A DNA stretch of 7,188 nucleotides. Origin: Atopobiaceae bacterium UBA7016 (GTDB taxonomy: Bacteria > Actinomycetota > Coriobacteriia > Coriobacteriales > Atopobiaceae). The first letter of the stretch is position 1. Each line of letters starts with the position of its first letter. Location: NCBI GenBank assembly GCA_002449555.1, contig DJXA01000179.1, forward strand, positions 1,414 through 8,601. Reading direction: 5' to 3'. The translations under genes and the position numbers were made by a program. Of this stretch, positions 5,719-7,188 are shown piece by piece. Under the pieces are notes generated by a model. That model was given only the letters and a program-made list of their open reading frames with translations, was not told the origin of the DNA and ran no database searches.

Positions 5719-6465
5719 CTATGCGCGAATCACCTTGATGCCAGTGCGCTCTACACTCTCGGACCACTCGGCAGAGATGCCGTCATCGGTGACCAGCGTG
5801 ACGGGCTTGTCTGCCATTCGTAGTGGCACGGCGCTGTGCTGGCCAAACTTCTCCGACTCAGTAAGAACTACGACTTCGGCTGCCGATGCCGCCATGGAGC
5901 GCACCGCGTCGGCACGCATCTGGTCGGCGTTGGTGAAGCCCACGCCGTCGATCCAACCGTCCGCGCCGATGAAGAGGTGGTCCACATAGAACTCCTGCGC
6001 GCAGGTGCGCACGAGGGGGCCCACCATCACCTGCGAGTCGCGCTGATAGGTTCCGCCCAGGAGCGTGCACGACACGTTCGAGCTGTCACGCACGTAGTTG
6101 GCGATAAACGCGCTGTTGGTGATGACCGTCACGTTCTGCTTGGTGTCGGCAAGCACGCGCACCAGAAGCGCACAGCAGCTGCCGCTCTCCACCATGATGG
6201 TTGCGCCATCCGGTACGAGTTCGGCCGCGCGGCGGGCAATGAGAAGCTTCTCGTCGTAGTGGTAGGCAAGGCGGCCGCCCACGTCGTTGGGGTTGGCAAG
6301 CATCGCATAGCCGTGCTCGCGTATAACGAGGCCCTTTGCCTGCAGCGCGTCGAGGTCCTTGCGCATGGTGACGGTGGACACGCCAAGGCGCTCCGCCAGG
6401 CTCGCTACCTCGACCTTCTTTTCGGTAGTAACGATCTGCAGAATGTCACTGTCTCGCTTTGCCAT
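5719..6465 (-). CDS. DeoR-family transcriptional repressor, probable regulator of the ybiW/ybiY cluster
   Basis: The 248-residue protein is full length for the family. An N-terminal DeoR winged helix-turn-helix spans about 6-57, with VEVASLAERLGVSTVTMRKDL followed by LQAKGLVIREHG. The C-terminal sugar-phosphate sensor domain shows VESGS (92-96), VITNS (114-118), LLGG (135-138), D162 with FIGADG (165-170) and EKFGQ (205-209). Members typically respond to phosphorylated sugars or polyols. That fits a phosphorylated anhydro-sugar or its product as inducer, which is inference. The gene is convergent with the activase operon, and its own leader carries the operator motif shared with both ybiW and ybiY. 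AAAGGGG (6471-6477) lies 5 nt before the ATG and overlaps that operator, so binding could also affect its own expression. Confidence 0.92.
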   Translation of the reverse strand: MAKRDSDILQIVTTEKKVEVASLAERLGVSTVTMRKDLDALQAKGLVIREHGYAMLANPNDVGGRLAYHYDEKLLIARRAAELVPDGATIMVESGSCCALLVRVLADTKQNVTVITNSAFIANYVRDSSNVSCTLLGGTYQRDSQVMVGPLVRTCAQEFYVDHLFIGADGWIDGVGFTNADQMRADAVRSMAASAAEVVVLTESEKFGQHSAVPLRMADKPVTLVTDDGISAEWSESVERTGIKVIRA

Positions 6466-6473
6466 GCTTGCCC

Positions 6474-6487
6474 CTTTCGAACGTAAG
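6474..6487 (-). promoter_or_regulatory. Predicted DeoR operator O3 (autoregulation)
   Basis: On the minus strand this is CTTACGTTCGAAAG, identical over 14 bases to O1 at 4161-4174. It lies 8 nt upstream of the deoR start codon and covers the predicted transcription start near 6484 and part of the ribosome binding site. Negative autoregulation is the natural reading. Confidence 0.72.
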
Positions 6488-6490
6488 CAA

Positions 6491-6499
6491 ATTCTATCA
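6491..6499 (-). promoter_or_regulatory. Predicted extended -10 promoter element of deoR
   Basis: The minus strand reads TGATAGAAT, an extended -10 box (TGn followed by TAGAAT, 5 of 6 matches). No good -35 box is present at the usual spacing, where the palindrome at 6511-6547 lies; extended -10 promoters can work without one. The transcript would have a leader of only about 20 nt. Confidence 0.45.
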
Positions 6500-6510
6500 C
6501 GCTGGCAAGC

Positions 6511-6547
6511 ATCTGCACCACGAGGGTCCGACCCTCGTGGTGCAGAT
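6511..6547. repeat. 37-bp palindrome (18-bp arms, 1-nt centre)
   Basis: Positions 6511-6528 and 6530-6547 are exact reverse complements around a single C. The right arm reads in frame as the beginning of the nitronate monooxygenase remnant (TLVVQI). The palindrome could be an intergenic repeat, a terminator for something entering from the right, or an inverted duplication formed at the breakpoint that truncated that gene. The last two readings are inference. Confidence 0.85.
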
Positions 6548-6905
6548 CATCTACCGCTCGCCCAACCCGTCGCCGGCACACGCGCGAGGCTGAGGCCGCT
6601 GGCACCGACATCATCGTGGCCATCGGCTTCGACGAGGGTGGCACCCTGCCCGACATGACGCTGGGCACCTTCTCCATCGTGCCGCTCATCGTTGATGCCG
6701 TGGATCACACGCCCGTTATGGCCGCAGGGGGCATTGCCGACCACCGCACCTTTGACGCTGCGTTTGCGCTGGGCGCCGAGGGCGTCTACTGCGGCACCGC
6801 TTTCCTCATGAGCGAGGAGAGCCGCATGGCCGCCAACGTCAAGGAAGCCGTGCTCAAGGCCAACGCCAAGGACCTGCTGCTTTTCCGCACCACCCCCAGG
6901 GCGCA
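6531..6905 (+). pseudogene. Remnant of nitronate monooxygenase / FabK-like FMN protein, frameshifted and truncated at both ends
   Basis: The readable parts match the C-terminal half of the 2-nitropropane dioxygenase/FabK TIM-barrel family: LVVQIIYRSPNPSPAHAR in one frame (6534-6587), then EAEAAGTDIIVAIGFDEGG, TFSIVPLIVDAV, PVMAAGGIADHRTF and ALGAEGVYCGTAFLMSEE in another frame (6586 to about 6900). The FMN-phosphate-type AAGGIAD and GAEGVYCGT loops survive. The switch of frame falls in a CGCGCG run at 6581-6586 and fits loss of one CG pair. The first frame then meets a TGA at 6591. Family members have about 320-350 residues; the N-terminal half is missing to the left of the palindrome, and family similarity stops near 6900, next to the end of the xre gene. 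An ATG at 6616 opens a 140-codon frame to 7038, but its last 45 or so codons are only the antisense of xre. No functional product is expected. Confidence 0.85.
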
Positions 6906-7172
6906 CTACGAGTGGTACTCAACAATCACGTGCGGCTCGTACTCCAGAAGATCCTCTATCGAGCAGTCGAGAACTTGGGAAAGCTGTCTCAGCGTCTGTC
7001 CGCTTGCCTTGTTGAGGCTGTTGACGCGCTGCTCGTAGGCCTGAATCGACTTGAGTCCCACCTCAGACATCCGCGCCAGCTCGGCTTGCGAGAGACGGTG
7101 CGCCAAGCGGATGCGAGCTAGATTGGTCTGAGCGGGTCTTGATTCCTCCAGCAGCAGATTAAACTGCTCCAT
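6906..7172 (-). CDS. XRE-family helix-turn-helix protein (possibly the C-terminal part of a longer gene)
   Basis: The 88 residues contain a Cro/CI-type helix-turn-helix at about 18-77: NLARIRLAHRLSQAELARMS, then VGLKSIQAYEQR, then a third part ending in LDCSIEDLLE. A short helical lead, QFNLLLEESRP, precedes it. No signal peptide or membrane segment is present. I see no convincing ribosome binding site before the ATG at 7172, and the frame stays open to the window edge at 7188, so the true start may be farther right and the protein longer. Its stop is next to the end of the flavoprotein remnant, which converges on it. Targets are unknown. The protein may be an orphan regulator or half of a toxin-antitoxin pair, but nothing in view decides this. 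Confidence 0.8.
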   Translation of the reverse strand: MEQFNLLLEESRPAQTNLARIRLAHRLSQAELARMSEVGLKSIQAYEQRVNSLNKASGQTLRQLSQVLDCSIEDLLEYEPHVIVEYHS

Positions 7173-7188
7173 GCAGACGCTGACGTCC

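Overview
The window looks like a stretch of chromosome from a high-GC, strictly anaerobic gut-type bacterium. A Coriobacteriia member such as Olsenella, Collinsella or Atopobium is my best guess, but this rests on base composition and protein style, not on a search. An oxygen-sensitive glycyl radical enzyme with its radical-SAM activase dominates the locus and fits an anaerobe.

The core is a divergent gene cluster around a 173-bp regulatory gap at 4129-4301. On the minus strand, ybiW-type glycyl radical enzyme (4128-1708), a fructose-6-phosphate-aldolase-type protein (1541-876) and a CutC-family protein (824-150) run leftward and end in a long inverted repeat (1-147). On the plus strand, the ybiY-type activase (4302-5210) is followed by a short protein (5229-5627) that resembles only the N-terminal half of the PPDK/PEP-synthase regulatory kinase-phosphorylase family. 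Facing this pair is a DeoR-family regulator on the minus strand (6465-5719).

The gene set glycyl radical enzyme + activase + FSA is the one found in E. coli as ybiW-ybiY-fsaA. From established knowledge, YbiW opens the ring of 1,5-anhydroglucitol-6-phosphate to 1-deoxyfructose-6-phosphate, which FSA splits to glyceraldehyde-3-phosphate and hydroxyacetone (an 'anhydroglycolysis'). I infer the same pathway here. The substrate importer/kinase and the hydroxyacetone reductase (GldA type) are not in this window. A 14-bp motif, CTTACG-(TT or AA)-CGAAAG, occurs at the ybiW promoter, at the ybiY promoter and in front of deoR. In each case it overlaps the core promoter or the likely transcription start, so it is a strong candidate for the DeoR operator controlling both arms and the regulator itself.

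Right of deoR is a scarred region: a 37-bp near-perfect palindrome (6511-6547), a frameshifted and doubly truncated remnant of a nitronate monooxygenase/FabK-like flavoprotein (about 6531-6905), and a converging XRE-type helix-turn-helix gene (7172-6906) that may continue past the window edge. No tRNA, rRNA, CRISPR array or transposase was seen.
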